Positions 30,570-40,520 are shown, counted from the first letter of the stretch. The stretch is DNA of 64,000 bases from Perkinsela sp. pyNocScin1 (GCA_964019655.1 CAXHTR010000007.1:1-64000), one strand, 5' to 3'. Notes: a model not told the origin generated them from the letters alone. Numbers and translations: made by a program.

Positions 30570-30694
30570 AAACGGGTTTTTCCTTGTGGCATGGCTTTCT
30601 GGCACTGGCCAGCGGTGTATACGCTCGGATTTCATTTTCCCCCGAAAGTTTTTCTAAGTTATCGAAAAAATCTGATTTTTCTTTAAAAGTTCGC

Positions 30695-32017
30695 ATGCAC
30701 CGCGAGATAATCTCCCTGCAGGTCGGCCAGTGCGGTAACCAGGTCGGCAGCGAGTTCTGGCGCCGGCTGTGCGCCGAGCACGGCATCGGCCTCGACGGCG
30801 CGCTGCTCTCCCCCGACCCCATCGGCGACCGCAAGGACATCTACTTCACGCAGAGCGACAGCGGCCGGTACACCCCGCGCGCGATCCTTGTCGACCTCGA
30901 GCCGCGCGTCATCCAGGGCATCCAGCGCAGCGACCTCTCGGGCCTTTTTTCGCCGGAGAGCCTCTTTATCCACCCCGACGGCGGCGGCGCGGGGAACAAC
31001 TGGGCTGCGGGGTACGAGATCGCCGCCTCCGTCGCCGACCGGCTCGCCGAGATGGTCAACCGCGAGGCCGAGGCGTGCGACAACTTTGCCGGCGTGACGC
31101 TCACGCACAGCATCGCGGGCGGCACGGGCAGCGGCGTCGGCTCGTACCTGCTCGAGCACATCCGCGCCGAGTTCCCGAAAAAGTACATCCAGACGTACAG
31201 CGTGTTCCCCGCGCAGGGTCCGCAGGGCGAGTCCGACGTCGTCGTCCAGTCGTACAACGGCGTGCTCGCGATGCAGCGCCTCATCACGCAGGCGGACGCG
31301 TGCTTCATTGTCGACAACACAGCGATCGCGCGCATCGCGGGCGAGCAGCTCCGCCTGGCCCAGCCCTCTGTCGAGCAGACCAACTCGATCGTCGCCCGCG
31401 TCCTCGCGGCCACGAGCGCCACGATGCGCTTCCCCGACGCCATCTACGCGACGCTCCCCGCGCTGCTCTCCCAGCTCATCCCAATCGAGCCGCTGCACTT
31501 TCTATCGCTCGGCTACACGCCCATCGCCGTCAGTGGCTCGCACACGACTATCGCAAAGACCTCGGCGTACGAGGTCCTCCGGCGGCTTCTGTTGCCGTCG
31601 CAGATGCTCGTGAGCACGCCGCCGCGCACTGGCGCGTACCTGAGCATGCTCAGCGTGCTCCAGGGGGACGTCAGCGCCGGAGACCTTTTTGACAGCGTCG
31701 AGCGGCTGCACCCGAAGCTGCCAGCGTTCGCCCCGTGGTGCATGCGGGACCTCCAGGTCGCCGTCGCGAGAAAAAGCCCGCACGTCGAGCAGCGCAGCCG
31801 CGTCTCGGGGCTTATGATCGCGAACCACACGGCCAACGCGACCCTGTGCAGACGCCTCTGCACGCAGTTCGACAAGATGTACAAGCACGGGGCCTACCTC
31901 AACGAGTACCGCAAGTTCGCGATGTTCGCCGACGGGCTCGAGGAGTTCGACAGGTGCCGCGAGGCGGCCGGCGGCCTCATTCGGGCGTACGAGGAGGCGG
32001 AGACAGCAGAAGTCTGA
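30695..32017 (+). CDS. gamma-tubulin
   Basis: A 440-residue tubulin starting MHREIISLQVGQCGNQVG, the GTP-binding N-terminus of the family. FWRRLCAEHGIGLDG matches the gamma subfamily. The nucleotide motif is AGGTGSGVGSYLLEHI, followed by YIQTYSVFPAQG. Gamma-tubulin nucleates microtubules at basal bodies or spindle poles. ATG 30695 is chosen by homology; the frame runs on upstream but is AT-rich leader. GC-rich third positions suggest good expression. Length is close to the usual 450 residues. Confidence 0.96.
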   Translation: MHREIISLQVGQCGNQVGSEFWRRLCAEHGIGLDGALLSPDPIGDRKDIYFTQSDSGRYTPRAILVDLEPRVIQGIQRSDLSGLFSPESLFIHPDGGGAGNNWAAGYEIAASVADRLAEMVNREAEACDNFAGVTLTHSIAGGTGSGVGSYLLEHIRAEFPKKYIQTYSVFPAQGPQGESDVVVQSYNGVLAMQRLITQADACFIVDNTAIARIAGEQLRLAQPSVEQTNSIVARVLAATSATMRFPDAIYATLPALLSQLIPIEPLHFLSLGYTPIAVSGSHTTIAKTSAYEVLRRLLLPSQMLVSTPPRTGAYLSMLSVLQGDVSAGDLFDSVERLHPKLPAFAPWCMRDLQVAVARKSPHVEQRSRVSGLMIANHTANATLCRRLCTQFDKMYKHGAYLNEYRKFAMFADGLEEFDRCREAAGGLIRAYEEAETAEV

Positions 32018-32122
32018 AGCGTGAATAGCAAGTGATCTGATCCGAGAGTGAGCCATCTTGCATGGGCCAACATTCAAGTATAGAGATATTATCTTTGCCT
32101 TTTCACTGTTCATTTCTCATTC

Positions 32123-32139
32123 AGATTTAAGGCATACGA
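32123..32139 (+). promoter_or_regulatory. candidate splice acceptor before LRR gene
   Basis: A pyrimidine-rich run ending CATTTCTCATTCAG places an AG at 32123-32124, 15 bases before the ATG at 32140. Comparable signals lie before LRR genes at 43115 (AG at 43105), 43827 (AG at 43808), 45804 (AG at 45779) and 47211 (AG at 47192). Confidence 0.4.
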
Positions 32140-33018
32140 ATGATCCCAGCGCTTTTTTTTAGTTTGGCCGACACAGCGAAGGTGAGCACGCTGCTCCTAC
32201 CCACTGAGACGCTCCTCGAGGGCCTGCTCAAGGACATTGCCAACGCCGCAGCGATCCGGACGACCACAACTGTCAAAAGGCGCTTCTCGGGCAAGAAGAC
32301 TGTTGTCAACAGTTTCTGCGAGTGGAACGGCTTCGAGTGCTCGGACGAGGGTGACGTGCGCGCTATCGACCTCACACGGCTCAGTGGGATAATTCACCTC
32401 CAGTTCCTCCCGCGGGCTGTTGAGCGCGTGTTCATTTATTTTTCGCTGGAGTTGATGGGAACTATTGACTGCGAGTGCTTACCGCATGCACTCCATGACC
32501 TGTCCATCAATACGACGAGGATGAGCGGCACGCTCAATCTCAGGGGCCTGCCACATAGCATAGAAAAGCTCGACCTGAGTGCGAACGCGCACACAGGGAC
32601 GATCACACTCGACGGCCTACCGGCGTCCATGGGGTTTCTCAATCTTTCGAACAATAAGCTCGAGGGCAGCGTTGACCTGACGGCGCTGCCTGCCAGCATG
32701 TGGATGCTTAATCTCGAAGGCAATGCGATCGCGGGAAGCATCGACCTCACGCAGCTCCCACGGGGCGGCAGGGCCCTACGTATAAACCTCTCGAAGAATG
32801 CGATCAGTGGGCAAGTGGACCTCACGCAGCTACCACGGTCTGTCAAGACGCTGAATTTCTCGAATAATGCGCTGACTGCGGTGCAGCTTCCAGTGGAGGG
32901 GCGGCAGCCGGATGACTTTGACCCGCAGGGGTGTTTACTGTACCTAGCAGGCAATGAAATCGAGGGCTGGGCGGATGTCGAGGCAGAAATAGCTCGTCGA
33001 TTTAAAGCTCTTGTGTAG
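32140..33018 (+). CDS. LRR protein, type D (long pre-cap linker)
   Basis: A 292-residue LRR protein with leader MIPALFFSLADTAKV. The family Gly-Arg block is missing; instead a 45-residue linker with TETLLEGLLKDI and Arg/Lys-rich RRFSGKKTV precedes an intact cap (Cys60-E-Trp62-N-G-F-E-Cys67). About eight repeats follow, many textbook (LNLSNNKLEGSVDLTALPAS). The linker resembles that of the partial gene at the window end (63805), so the two form a subtype. It lies downstream of gamma-tubulin and is isolated from the main array. Confidence 0.85.
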   Translation: MIPALFFSLADTAKVSTLLLPTETLLEGLLKDIANAAAIRTTTTVKRRFSGKKTVVNSFCEWNGFECSDEGDVRAIDLTRLSGIIHLQFLPRAVERVFIYFSLELMGTIDCECLPHALHDLSINTTRMSGTLNLRGLPHSIEKLDLSANAHTGTITLDGLPASMGFLNLSNNKLEGSVDLTALPASMWMLNLEGNAIAGSIDLTQLPRGGRALRINLSKNAISGQVDLTQLPRSVKTLNFSNNALTAVQLPVEGRQPDDFDPQGCLLYLAGNEIEGWADVEAEIARRFKALV

Positions 33019-33405
33019 GGATGGCTGACTTGATATACATGAGTCATACATGCACATGAGTTGTGTACTTGGGCTCTCGTGAAATTCAGAGCAGTTGTGG
33101 TAGATGAGAAAATATGAAGTTCATCTTGTGTTTCTCTAGCCTTCAAGATGAAAGGATTCATGTCCACATGAAGTGATTTGAAGATTTTGGATGAATGTTT
33201 GCTGCTCTGAACTTAAGCGTTATTAGAGCAATGAGCTCTTCCGATCGTAAGCTGAGAGCGTCAGAGGTTCTTGTCATGAAATAACTAGGGAAAGGAAATC
33301 ACATGTTTGATAGAAAGACAAGCATACAGTTTACTTCGCTGGTAGTTCTGGAGTTATATTTTAGATCATTTATTCGTATGGATGACTTCCAGTCATGCTC
33401 TATCA
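33019..33405. other. convergent intergenic spacer
   Basis: 387 bp, AT-rich, between convergent LRR genes. Nothing recognised. Confidence 0.5.
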
Positions 33406-34032
33406 TTATTTGAGCTGGTATTCAATGCGCGCGCGATCAGCTGGATTTTCGCAGTGAACTTCCGTGAGGAAGCAGTGGTAGAAGTTGAGAATAAGTCCGT
33501 TCGATGGAAGCTTGCCAATGTGAAGCGAGGCGTGGTCAAGAGGCTCTCTATCGATGTCGAAGGTTTTTAAGCTTTCTGGTAAATTGCACAGATTAACTAT
33601 CTTCGTTATTTGATTCGAACAGAAGCAGATATCTACAAGCGTCTTTGGTAAGTTGCTAAGATCAAGCGTCCCAGAAATTTCCGCATGGTCAATGTACAGT
33701 AATTCTAGATTTTGCGGAAGTTCTGTCGTATTTGCTTCCCCACGGAGGGCTTGGTGATAAATATTTAGACCAATTAGGTCTGGTGGCATTAAAGCCATGT
33801 CAAGGGACCCTACAAGTGTGAGATCGACTCGATGCCAATCGATGTGGGTAATTTTTTGATCTTCACTACATCGGATTTCTACCCAGGTGCATGCATCGTC
33901 CGCATCACCTTTTAGCTCTTGGCGGCCATTCTCGTAGTCGTCCGCGACAAAGAACAGCTCCATAAATTGGGTATCGGTGAGCATTGACTTGTTCATGCGA
34001 GCTGCGTTGTCACAGAACAGAAAGAGGTGCAT
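33406..34032 (-). CDS. LRR protein, type A
   Basis: A 208-residue LRR protein, the only type A copy on the minus strand. Leader MHLFLFCDNAARMNKSMLTD, then FMELFFVADD and an intact cap (Cys48-T-Trp50, Cys55). The body has the type A order: GSLDMALMPPDL, ALRGEANTTELP, ISGTLDLSNLP, QITKIVNLCNLPESL, IGKLPSNG, and the closing ENPADRARIEY. The Gly-Arg of other leaders is Ala-Arg here. Confidence 0.85.
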   Translation of the reverse strand: MHLFLFCDNAARMNKSMLTDTQFMELFFVADDYENGRQELKGDADDACTWVEIRCSEDQKITHIDWHRVDLTLVGSLDMALMPPDLIGLNIYHQALRGEANTTELPQNLELLYIDHAEISGTLDLSNLPKTLVDICFCSNQITKIVNLCNLPESLKTFDIDREPLDHASLHIGKLPSNGLILNFYHCFLTEVHCENPADRARIEYQLK

Positions 34033-34389
34033 TTTGAATAGATAAAAAGATCTATAAACGTGCTACTGCTGAGCTCAAGCTACACTATTAGCTACTATAA
34101 ATTTCGAGCTGTATTTACCCATCCTATATTATACTAGAAGTATATTTGCAGCGTATTAAGATAGAAAGGGGCATCAATTTTTCCAAGCGTAGCTGTATTA
34201 GTATCACTTGATGGTATTGACCTTTAAGCCTAAATTCTAGAATACGAGCGCAAGTCTGTATTATTGAGCACGTGTGACACAATGGTTGCTTGATAATTAT
34301 TAGAGGTCCCTATCGTGCCTTGTAATTCTCTGAGTATTTCTTATTAGATACGCAAGTGTAGTTTGACGTAAAATCCCCATCTAGTCAGA
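34033..34389. other. divergent intergenic spacer
   Basis: 357 bp, very AT-rich, between divergent genes. No motif recognised. Confidence 0.5.
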
Positions 34390-35754
34390 ATGATGTACAA
34401 AGGCCTGATTTTTCACTGTATATGTGTAAGCCTATTCGGTGGCCTTCTCTTTGGGTATTCGTGCGCAGGAATCAGTGCTGCACTTTCCAAACTCTTTTAT
34501 CCACTCCTCAATATAGAGCCACAAACAGCTTCTGCGTGGAAAATTCCACTTCTCATCGCTTCCGTTAATGCTGGAGGTCTCTTTGGTTCTGCGTTTGTTC
34601 CGTATCTTGCACCCGAGTTCGACGCCTGTAGTATGATTCATATTGGTTCAGCTCTAAATATGTGCGCATTTATTGGAATGCTGTCGTCATGCTATACTAT
34701 CCAAACTCTCGGAAGGGTTCTTACGGGTGCTGGTATCGGTGTTGTTTGTACAGTATGCCCTGCTTATGTTTCTGCTATCAGCCCTCCAAAGCACAGGGGT
34801 GCACTTATTGGGCTATTTCAAGTTAGTATAGCTATCGGTGTGTGCTTAGCCTCTCTAGTTGCGCATTTTATTCTAGGCTCCGAGCGTGATCTTAGTGGCA
34901 GTGAATTCTTCCAGGCACTACTTCATACAGAAGCCCCACTGCATAGGATACGTCTACTATTTATACCGTCTGTAGTGCAGCCGATGCTACTTACATTTAC
35001 GACAATAGTAACCAGACCAAAGCAGCCACTGGTAGATCTAGCAAATACGAATGTTTCTAGTCAGGAGGCTCTTGTTGAGCTCAATGACCAAGCCTCGAAT
35101 CAAAACTTACTTCGAAAGTGTATTCAGGCATGTCCCCGAAGCTTTTTAATAGCATTTATTAGCGTTGCAGCGCTCCAGCTTACTGGCATCAACGCAGTCT
35201 GGTTTTACGTGTACACCATTCTTGACGCGCCTGGCATCAACCACCAGTCCTTCGGTGCACTCCTTGTGATGGCAATCAATTTGACTGCAACAATTGGCGC
35301 TGTACTAATCTGCGACCGAATCGGCAGAAGACCGTTGATGATCACTGGGATGTGCGTCATGTCACTGAGCTTAGTATTCCTGAGCTTCTTCGACGAGATC
35401 ATTGAGATTTTAAAGGTCGCACACTCGAGCGTCACCCACTACCTCATCCTTTTCGTTGCCATCGGCATGTACATTTACGGCTTCGCGATTGGCATCGGAA
35501 TGAACTTTTGGGTAGTATGCAATGAAATATTGCCCGCAGAAATCTATCAAGAGGCCTTTGCGCTGATCAATATTATCAAGTGGATTTTCATCATCGTCGT
35601 TACCTTCTTCTTTCCGATCCTCGAGGCAAAGGTGAAAAAGCACGTCTTTTTGCCATTTTCAGCAGTGGCAATCATGAGTAGCTTATTTTTTTACTTTTAT
35701 CTCCCTGAGACGAAGGGCCTCACAAAGTGCGCAATCGCAAAAAAGCTTCGATAG
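34390..35754 (+). CDS. sugar-porter family (MFS) transporter
   Basis: A 454-residue membrane protein with about 12 hydrophobic helices. Sugar-porter signatures are present: LFGGLLFGYSCAGISAAL in helix 1; GRVLTGAGIGVVCTVCPAYVSAISPPKHRGAL; QLTGINAVWFYVYTI in helix 7; DRIGRRPL; and PETKGLT at the end of helix 12. These predict facilitated or proton-linked hexose uptake at the plasma or organelle membrane; substrate cannot be read from sequence. The Asp usual in GYD of helix 1 is Ser. Codon use is more AT-rich than in the gamma-tubulin block. It stands between divergent spacer and LRR genes. Confidence 0.93.
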   Translation: MMYKGLIFHCICVSLFGGLLFGYSCAGISAALSKLFYPLLNIEPQTASAWKIPLLIASVNAGGLFGSAFVPYLAPEFDACSMIHIGSALNMCAFIGMLSSCYTIQTLGRVLTGAGIGVVCTVCPAYVSAISPPKHRGALIGLFQVSIAIGVCLASLVAHFILGSERDLSGSEFFQALLHTEAPLHRIRLLFIPSVVQPMLLTFTTIVTRPKQPLVDLANTNVSSQEALVELNDQASNQNLLRKCIQACPRSFLIAFISVAALQLTGINAVWFYVYTILDAPGINHQSFGALLVMAINLTATIGAVLICDRIGRRPLMITGMCVMSLSLVFLSFFDEIIEILKVAHSSVTHYLILFVAIGMYIYGFAIGIGMNFWVVCNEILPAEIYQEAFALINIIKWIFIIVVTFFFPILEAKVKKHVFLPFSAVAIMSSLFFYFYLPETKGLTKCAIAKKLR

Positions 35755-36187
35755 GAGTGAGTCTTTCATGCATCGACACCTTGAGTGCACATGTGGGCAT
35801 GAAGTAAAAACTAGAAACGATGAAAGCTTACCTGCAGAGATCAGCGTAAAATTTCTTGCGCAATAAAAGAGATTTACTCTATTACCACTCTCTTAGCAAG
35901 TGGAGTGGCTTCTTGAAAATAAATCTGGATCAAAGGTGCTCTATCGCTATTTTCTAGTGTGCGTAGGTATCGGCACCATGAACCAGATCAATAATTCTCT
36001 TCGTCGCCTAAAATCAGCGTTGACGCTCGTTTTTAACTCGAGTTATCACCTCGAATCACTTAGCTGTATGTAGCGTACTACACCACCCTTTTTCTTGTAA
36101 AGAGGGTGATTGCTTGTACAATGAGGGCGAAGGCAGTTCGAAAGAAAACTTTCATATTTTCCGATTATAAGTGATTTGAAATAACAA
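35755..36187. other. intergenic, nothing recognised
   Basis: 433 bp without a gene-like frame or repeat. Confidence 0.5.
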
Positions 36188-36826
36188 ATGCTCCTCGTGA
36201 TACAAACTGCCGGCATCTACAGCCTCGGCCGCTTCGAAAAGTCGATGCTTTCTGACCAGGATCGTATGGATTTGTTCTTTACACCAGAAAAACCCGAGGA
36301 AGCTCGGCGGGAGCTCAGCGGTGACGAAGCGGACGCTTGCTCTTGGACGGGGATCTCGTGCGACCAAGGCAGTGTCACGCACATCGACTGGCACCGCTCC
36401 GACCTCGAAGCTGTCGGTTCGATCAACTTTGAGATGCTTCCGCCAAAGCTCTCGATGCTCAACTTCTACTCACAGGAGCTCGCCGGCGATATGAACGTCA
36501 GCTTTCTGCCCGAGACCTTGACTGTTTTCTGTGTGCAGTCCTGTCTCTTCACGGGGTCCCTCGACTTCAGCACGCTACCGAGGGGTCTCGAGCAGCTTTT
36601 TGTCACTGGAAACTCCATTCAGTCGATAGCGAACATTTCGAATCTGCCGGAGAGCCTCCATGTTTTCCAAATTACTGAAACAAAATTAGAAAATGACTTT
36701 GTGGAGGTCGGCAAGCTTCCGGACACGGGCTTAGTCGTACAGCTGGAGTGTAGCGGTGTGCGAGCGAAAGTCCTAAACGAAGCAGACCGGAATCGCGTGC
36801 AGGATTCCGACACAGATGCGGATTAA
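36188..36826 (+). CDS. LRR protein, type A
   Basis: A 212-residue protein, type A throughout. Leader MLLVIQTAGIYSLGRFEKSML, FTPEKPEEARRELSGDEADA, intact cap (Cys51-S-Trp53-T-G-I-S-Cys58), THIDWHRSDL, GSINFEMLPPKL, FTGSLDFSTLP, SIQSIANISNLPESL, VGKLPDTG, EADRNRVQ. It is closest to 33406-34032 in the cap-following HIDWHR segment, suggesting a local inverted duplication around the transporter gene. Confidence 0.87.
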   Translation: MLLVIQTAGIYSLGRFEKSMLSDQDRMDLFFTPEKPEEARRELSGDEADACSWTGISCDQGSVTHIDWHRSDLEAVGSINFEMLPPKLSMLNFYSQELAGDMNVSFLPETLTVFCVQSCLFTGSLDFSTLPRGLEQLFVTGNSIQSIANISNLPESLHVFQITETKLENDFVEVGKLPDTGLVVQLECSGVRAKVLNEADRNRVQDSDTDAD

Positions 36827-36966
36827 GGTCAATAAGCTCATAGAATGAGTCAAACCAGTAAATTAGATGGCTATCGGTAAATTTTTGACAGATTATTATC
36901 TCTTTTCCCCTTAAGACACCATCACCCTTTTCCCCTTCAGCTACTATTATTCTCTCCAGCTACACA

Positions 36967-37137
36967 ATGCAACACGAGCCCAAGCGCGATAACGAGACGC
37001 CTGTTGACGTCTCCGACGAAGAGTTCGACTACGCGGCCGCCGAAGGTCTCCCAGACGACATGGTCAAGGGTGGTAAGCACAAGAGTAAGACGAAGTCGCA
37101 GAACCACCCGCATTCAGAGCGCAGCGTTAAGCTCTGA
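36967..37137 (+). CDS. 56-residue hydrophilic protein
   Basis: A short gene starts at ATG 36967 and ends with TGA. The first half is acidic (TPVDVSDEEFDYAAAEGLPD), the second basic (GGKHKSKTKSQNHPHSERS). GC-rich third positions set it apart from the AT-rich flanks, and a pyrimidine-rich leader (CACCCTTTTCCCCTTCAG) lies upstream. No family is recognised. The charge split suggests a disordered nuclear or ribosome-associated factor. Confidence 0.6.
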   Translation: MQHEPKRDNETPVDVSDEEFDYAAAEGLPDDMVKGGKHKSKTKSQNHPHSERSVKL

Positions 37138-37539
37138 TCCAGTAGTGTCCCGCCAGACATGTGAATGTACCGTTTATTAATTACTATACAGATGAGGGCT
37201 ACCCATAACCGTAAAAGCATAAAGAAACTGTGTCTGAGAGTAAATTAGTACTTTTAGCTGTTCGATTTCTGTCCTTATTCATAAAGTACATGCCCAGTGC
37301 GACAAAGTCTATGCAAGGATTGAAGTAGAATCTTGAGACATGAGATCCTCCCCTATATGCACCATCTGCCATAAACATATCCTGATGACCGAACAGCAAA
37401 AAAAAACCTCTTATGAATTATCTATAAATCATTCTATACGCTGAAACTACAAATCTCACTCAAAGCTTTGAATTTTGTTTGTGTCCATCATACTTTTTGC
37501 GCCGATCTCTAAGCTTACCCCGCTCTCGTTCTCTAATCC
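37138..37539. other. intergenic, nothing recognised
   Basis: 402 bp, AT-rich, no gene-like frame. Confidence 0.5.
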
Positions 37540-38340
37540 ATGACAATACTCATGCTTTTGGCTATGGACGGATCGCCCCCAAGCACAAACCTCCAGAGAG
37601 CCATCCTCAGCCAGCTTGTTCGCCCGAGCAGTGGCCAACCGTTCGACTTTGAGAACAGCAGCTTTGCCCCTACGGCGCCCGACGCTGACCCGCTCGACGA
37701 ATGCCAGTGGCAGGGCGTCGAGTGCAGTCATGGGGCAATCACGACGCTCTTCTTTAACCGCTACCTCCTGGAAGGCGCTGGGGCCGATATCCGCTGGCTA
37801 CCGCCGACGCTGGAGTACTTCCATGCCTCACACCTCCTCCTCGCCAGCCGCTGGAAGGCCGTGGACCTACCACGGTCCCTGTAATACCTCCATATGCGCA
37901 ACGTCTATCTTGAGATGAACAACGCCATCGTGCAGCGGGAGGAGCAGGCAAACGACCAAGGACACCCGGAGTTTTTCATTGACTTACGAAAGCTTCCGCA
38001 GCGGATGGAGGAGCTCTTCCTCCACAGCGCGTGGCTCGCTGGGCCTATCCACTTGACGCACCTGCCGCGGTCGATGCGCGTGCTGCACATCAGCGAGATT
38101 CTCGCCCATCGCACCTACGTTGACTATGCAAAGCTCCCGGAGGGCCTCGTCAGTGCCCACGTGCACTACCGCGAAGGCTCAGTCAGCCGCCAAAGCAAGC
38201 TGGTCAGCGTCAGCGAGGAGAGACCCGACACACGCGTGAAACTCTGCGTACTTGAGCGCAAAGACATTCTCTTGCGCTCGGCGTACGCCCCGGAGCTCCT
38301 CAAAAAAGAGGGCTGGCTCTTGCACCTGCTTGTGCGCTGA
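37540..38340 (+). pseudogene. LRR gene, type C, broken by one in-frame stop
   Basis: An otherwise intact type C gene from ATG 37540 to the stop at 38340. Leader, cap (Cys55-Q-Trp57-Q-G-V-E-Cys62) and the type C segment IRWLPPTLEYFHASH are present. A TAA at 37882-37884 follows LPRSL; siblings have Lys or Arg here (LPRSLKYLYL at 50192, LPRQLRYLFL at 52647). The frame is the same on both sides and codon use is normal afterwards. It is a recent nonsense mutation, a sequencing error, or a readthrough site. Confidence 0.85.
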
Positions 38341-38465
38341 TCACGTGGCTTGTTTGACATGGGATGAAACATGATGCTTGTGATTTTGGGACACAGGTAG
38401 ATGAATCCTGCAATTGTGGATGAAAATAGTAAGTCAGGCATGCCCATATCCTGGGTCGCAGCAGT

Positions 38466-38792
38466 ATTCATCTGATACACCTGCCGAAAACAATGCGTCT
38501 GGTGCTCATGAGTGAAGTCCTCGCCCACCCAACGGTTGTCGATGACGGCGCGCTGCCGGCGGGGCTCATCAGCGCGTCGGTCGACTACCGACGGGGCAGC
38601 ACTCGAGCGCAGGTCATCGAGGTCAGCGGAGAGCGGGCAGACGAAAGGGTGAAGCTGCGGCACCTCGCGCACGCCGAGTACTATCACTCGTCAGCGCACT
38701 TTCATAGGTTCTCTCGGCTCGCGACGCTCCAGCTGGCGCTGTACGAAAAGATGTCGTGGTTTTTTGAAGAAGAGGTCGTTGTCATTTCTTGA
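38466..38792 (+). pseudogene. LRR gene fragment, type C, 3' part only
   Basis: This matches the last 90 residues of the preceding pseudogene: IHLPKTMRLVLMSEVLAH against THLPRSMRVLHISEILAH, then ISASVDYRRGS and RADERVKL. Everything upstream of that repeat (leader, cap, first repeats) is missing. It is a partial tandem duplicate lying 125 bp after its source. Confidence 0.75.
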
Positions 38793-39045
38793 AAACACAG
38801 TCATCTCTTGCGAATTGCTAGTCTTTCACCTCTCAAATGTACAGTGCTTTTCATGGCTAACTGTACACATAGTTTTTTTTCATTCCGGTATCGTAAAATG
38901 ATTTTAAACAGTGGAAAAAGTATCTACGGAACGCGCGCTGCAACGCTATCACGTTTGTTTTTAAGTTGAAATAATAAAATTGATCTTAAACGCAACATTA
39001 AGTTTTCGAGGGTGCTCATCCCCACATTGACCATATGAAGAGAGG

Positions 39046-40140
39046 TCAATATGGGATATCTCCTCCTTCGGCCGCGATGCATGCTTCGGCTCGGTCCCAG
39101 AAACTGTCCACGAGGTTGATAATTGTGCTGTCGGGAATTTCCTCGAAATAACGCTTCGCGAGCTCAAAGATGCGGTCCACATTTGTCTTGGTGTTCTTTT
39201 GGTCCGTGCAAAGCTCGTCGTGGAGACTGCGCTTGGCGATTCCCCAGCAGTTCTCGATTGGATTGAGATCTGGGCTGTAAGCGGGCCAATTCTCACACAG
39301 CTTCCAGCCAAGGTTCCTGCGATCGGCCGTGGCACCTCGAACAAGTGGCCTAATCACTCTCGGGGTATGAACAGGAGCCCCATCCTGAACGATCGTGAGT
39401 TTTATTTTTTCGGCCTCGGGCTTGCCACGGTTAATGATACCGTAGAACTTCTTCATAGCGCTGAGAAGCTCTTTCATGACCTTCTTGTAGTCGGCCCCTT
39501 TAAAACGACTTGTTGCCGTCCTAAAAGTTTCGAGATTACGAATGAATCGAAATCCGAATGGGCCGATCGCGCCAAAGATGTGGCAAGTCGCAGGGTACCG
39601 AGGGTTTCTTATCGCATCCGGGAAGAGGTTCGGGAGGCACCACTGAAACTTCTTCATGTCTCGAGTGGTCATCAGAACCTCATCCACGAACACGTAATGC
39701 TCTTTGAGTTCTTTCTGTTTGATGCAGAACTCGAGGCGCTTACGCGCCCATACCACAGGGTCCTTTCCTCTGCAAGGACGTGTTGGCCGAGCGACGAGCC
39801 TCCCTTTCATGTCCTGCATGTCCCTCCAGATGGTCGTAGGGGACACTGACACACCTTGGAACCCTAAAGCAACTGACATTGATCGCGGTGTGTGATTGCG
39901 ATCATTCGTCAGGCAGTCCCTAATCAGCTCCCTGCGGCGCTTTTGCTGCGGGCTGAGTGAGTCCTCTTCGTCTTTTTCGTCCTCTGTTTCGGGGAAAAAT
40001 TCCTTTTGCCACGCCTCTTCTTCCCGTCTGATCCTCTCGATGAGGTCTTGAACTGAAGTTTTCGTCCCGCTGAACAAACTGACGAAGTCTCTGACAGAAT
40101 ATTTCCGCACAAAGCGGTTGCCCAAGATCATGCCCATCAT
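39046..40140 (-). CDS. second mariner/Tc1-like transposase (DD42E spacing)
   Basis: A 364-residue transposase starting at ATG 40140. The N-terminal part is basic and helical (QQKRRRELIRDCL, PTTIWRDMQDMKGRL), as in the paired DNA-binding region. Catalytic motifs are FVDE (Asp153), VQDGAPVHTP (Asp253) and SPDLNPIENCWGIAKR (Glu296). The spacing between the last two is 42, longer than in known common groups, because of an insertion around GATADRRNLGW. The frame is intact. It differs strongly from the element at 9661, so two families are present. It separates the mixed region from the LRR array. No clean terminal inverted repeats were found. Confidence 0.88.
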   Translation of the reverse strand: MMGMILGNRFVRKYSVRDFVSLFSGTKTSVQDLIERIRREEEAWQKEFFPETEDEKDEEDSLSPQQKRRRELIRDCLTNDRNHTPRSMSVALGFQGVSVSPTTIWRDMQDMKGRLVARPTRPCRGKDPVVWARKRLEFCIKQKELKEHYVFVDEVLMTTRDMKKFQWCLPNLFPDAIRNPRYPATCHIFGAIGPFGFRFIRNLETFRTATSRFKGADYKKVMKELLSAMKKFYGIINRGKPEAEKIKLTIVQDGAPVHTPRVIRPLVRGATADRRNLGWKLCENWPAYSPDLNPIENCWGIAKRSLHDELCTDQKNTKTNVDRIFELAKRYFEEIPDSTIINLVDSFWDRAEACIAAEGGDIPY

Positions 40141-40400
40141 TCTTTGCTTGTCTTATTCGCTTCTGCGCTCGAGCGGGCCATAATGCGCGAATTCTGGAAG
40201 AGGGTCAGGCCGTATGACCTTCTTTTGGCGTGTCTTTTTACGCCTTGTGGGGATGGGCGACTTCCGAATCTTTTTTCGCCCACACTTTTTTTTCACTTTT
40301 TCCTGGTACATTTTAAATGCGTTAAACGTGGAGATCGCGAGATATAGATAGAGAAATCACTGCGGATCGTTAGATTTGAGCTCTTTTTTGAAAAAATACA

Positions 40401-40520
40401 ATGTGTACAGTTAGCATGCCGCTCAGCTCAGTGTACATGCCGCTCTTTTTATGCACCGCCGACACATCGCTCGGCCGCCTCGACTACGAGTACCTCACTG
40501 ATCAGGCACGCCTTGAATAA
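40401..40520 (+). pseudogene. orphan LRR leader
   Basis: A 39-codon frame (or 27 codons from the inner ATG at 40437) reading MPLFLCTADTSLGRLDYEYL then TDQARLE and a stop. This is exactly the conserved start of the LRR family, with nothing downstream: cap and repeats are absent before the next gene's leader at 40641. It is a relic left by deletion, or by insertion of the following gene. Confidence 0.7.

Noticed and set aside
30683-31498. Minus-strand frame of 271 residues opposite gamma-tubulin
   Set aside because: The plus strand is unmistakably tubulin; the shadow is due to GC-rich third positions.
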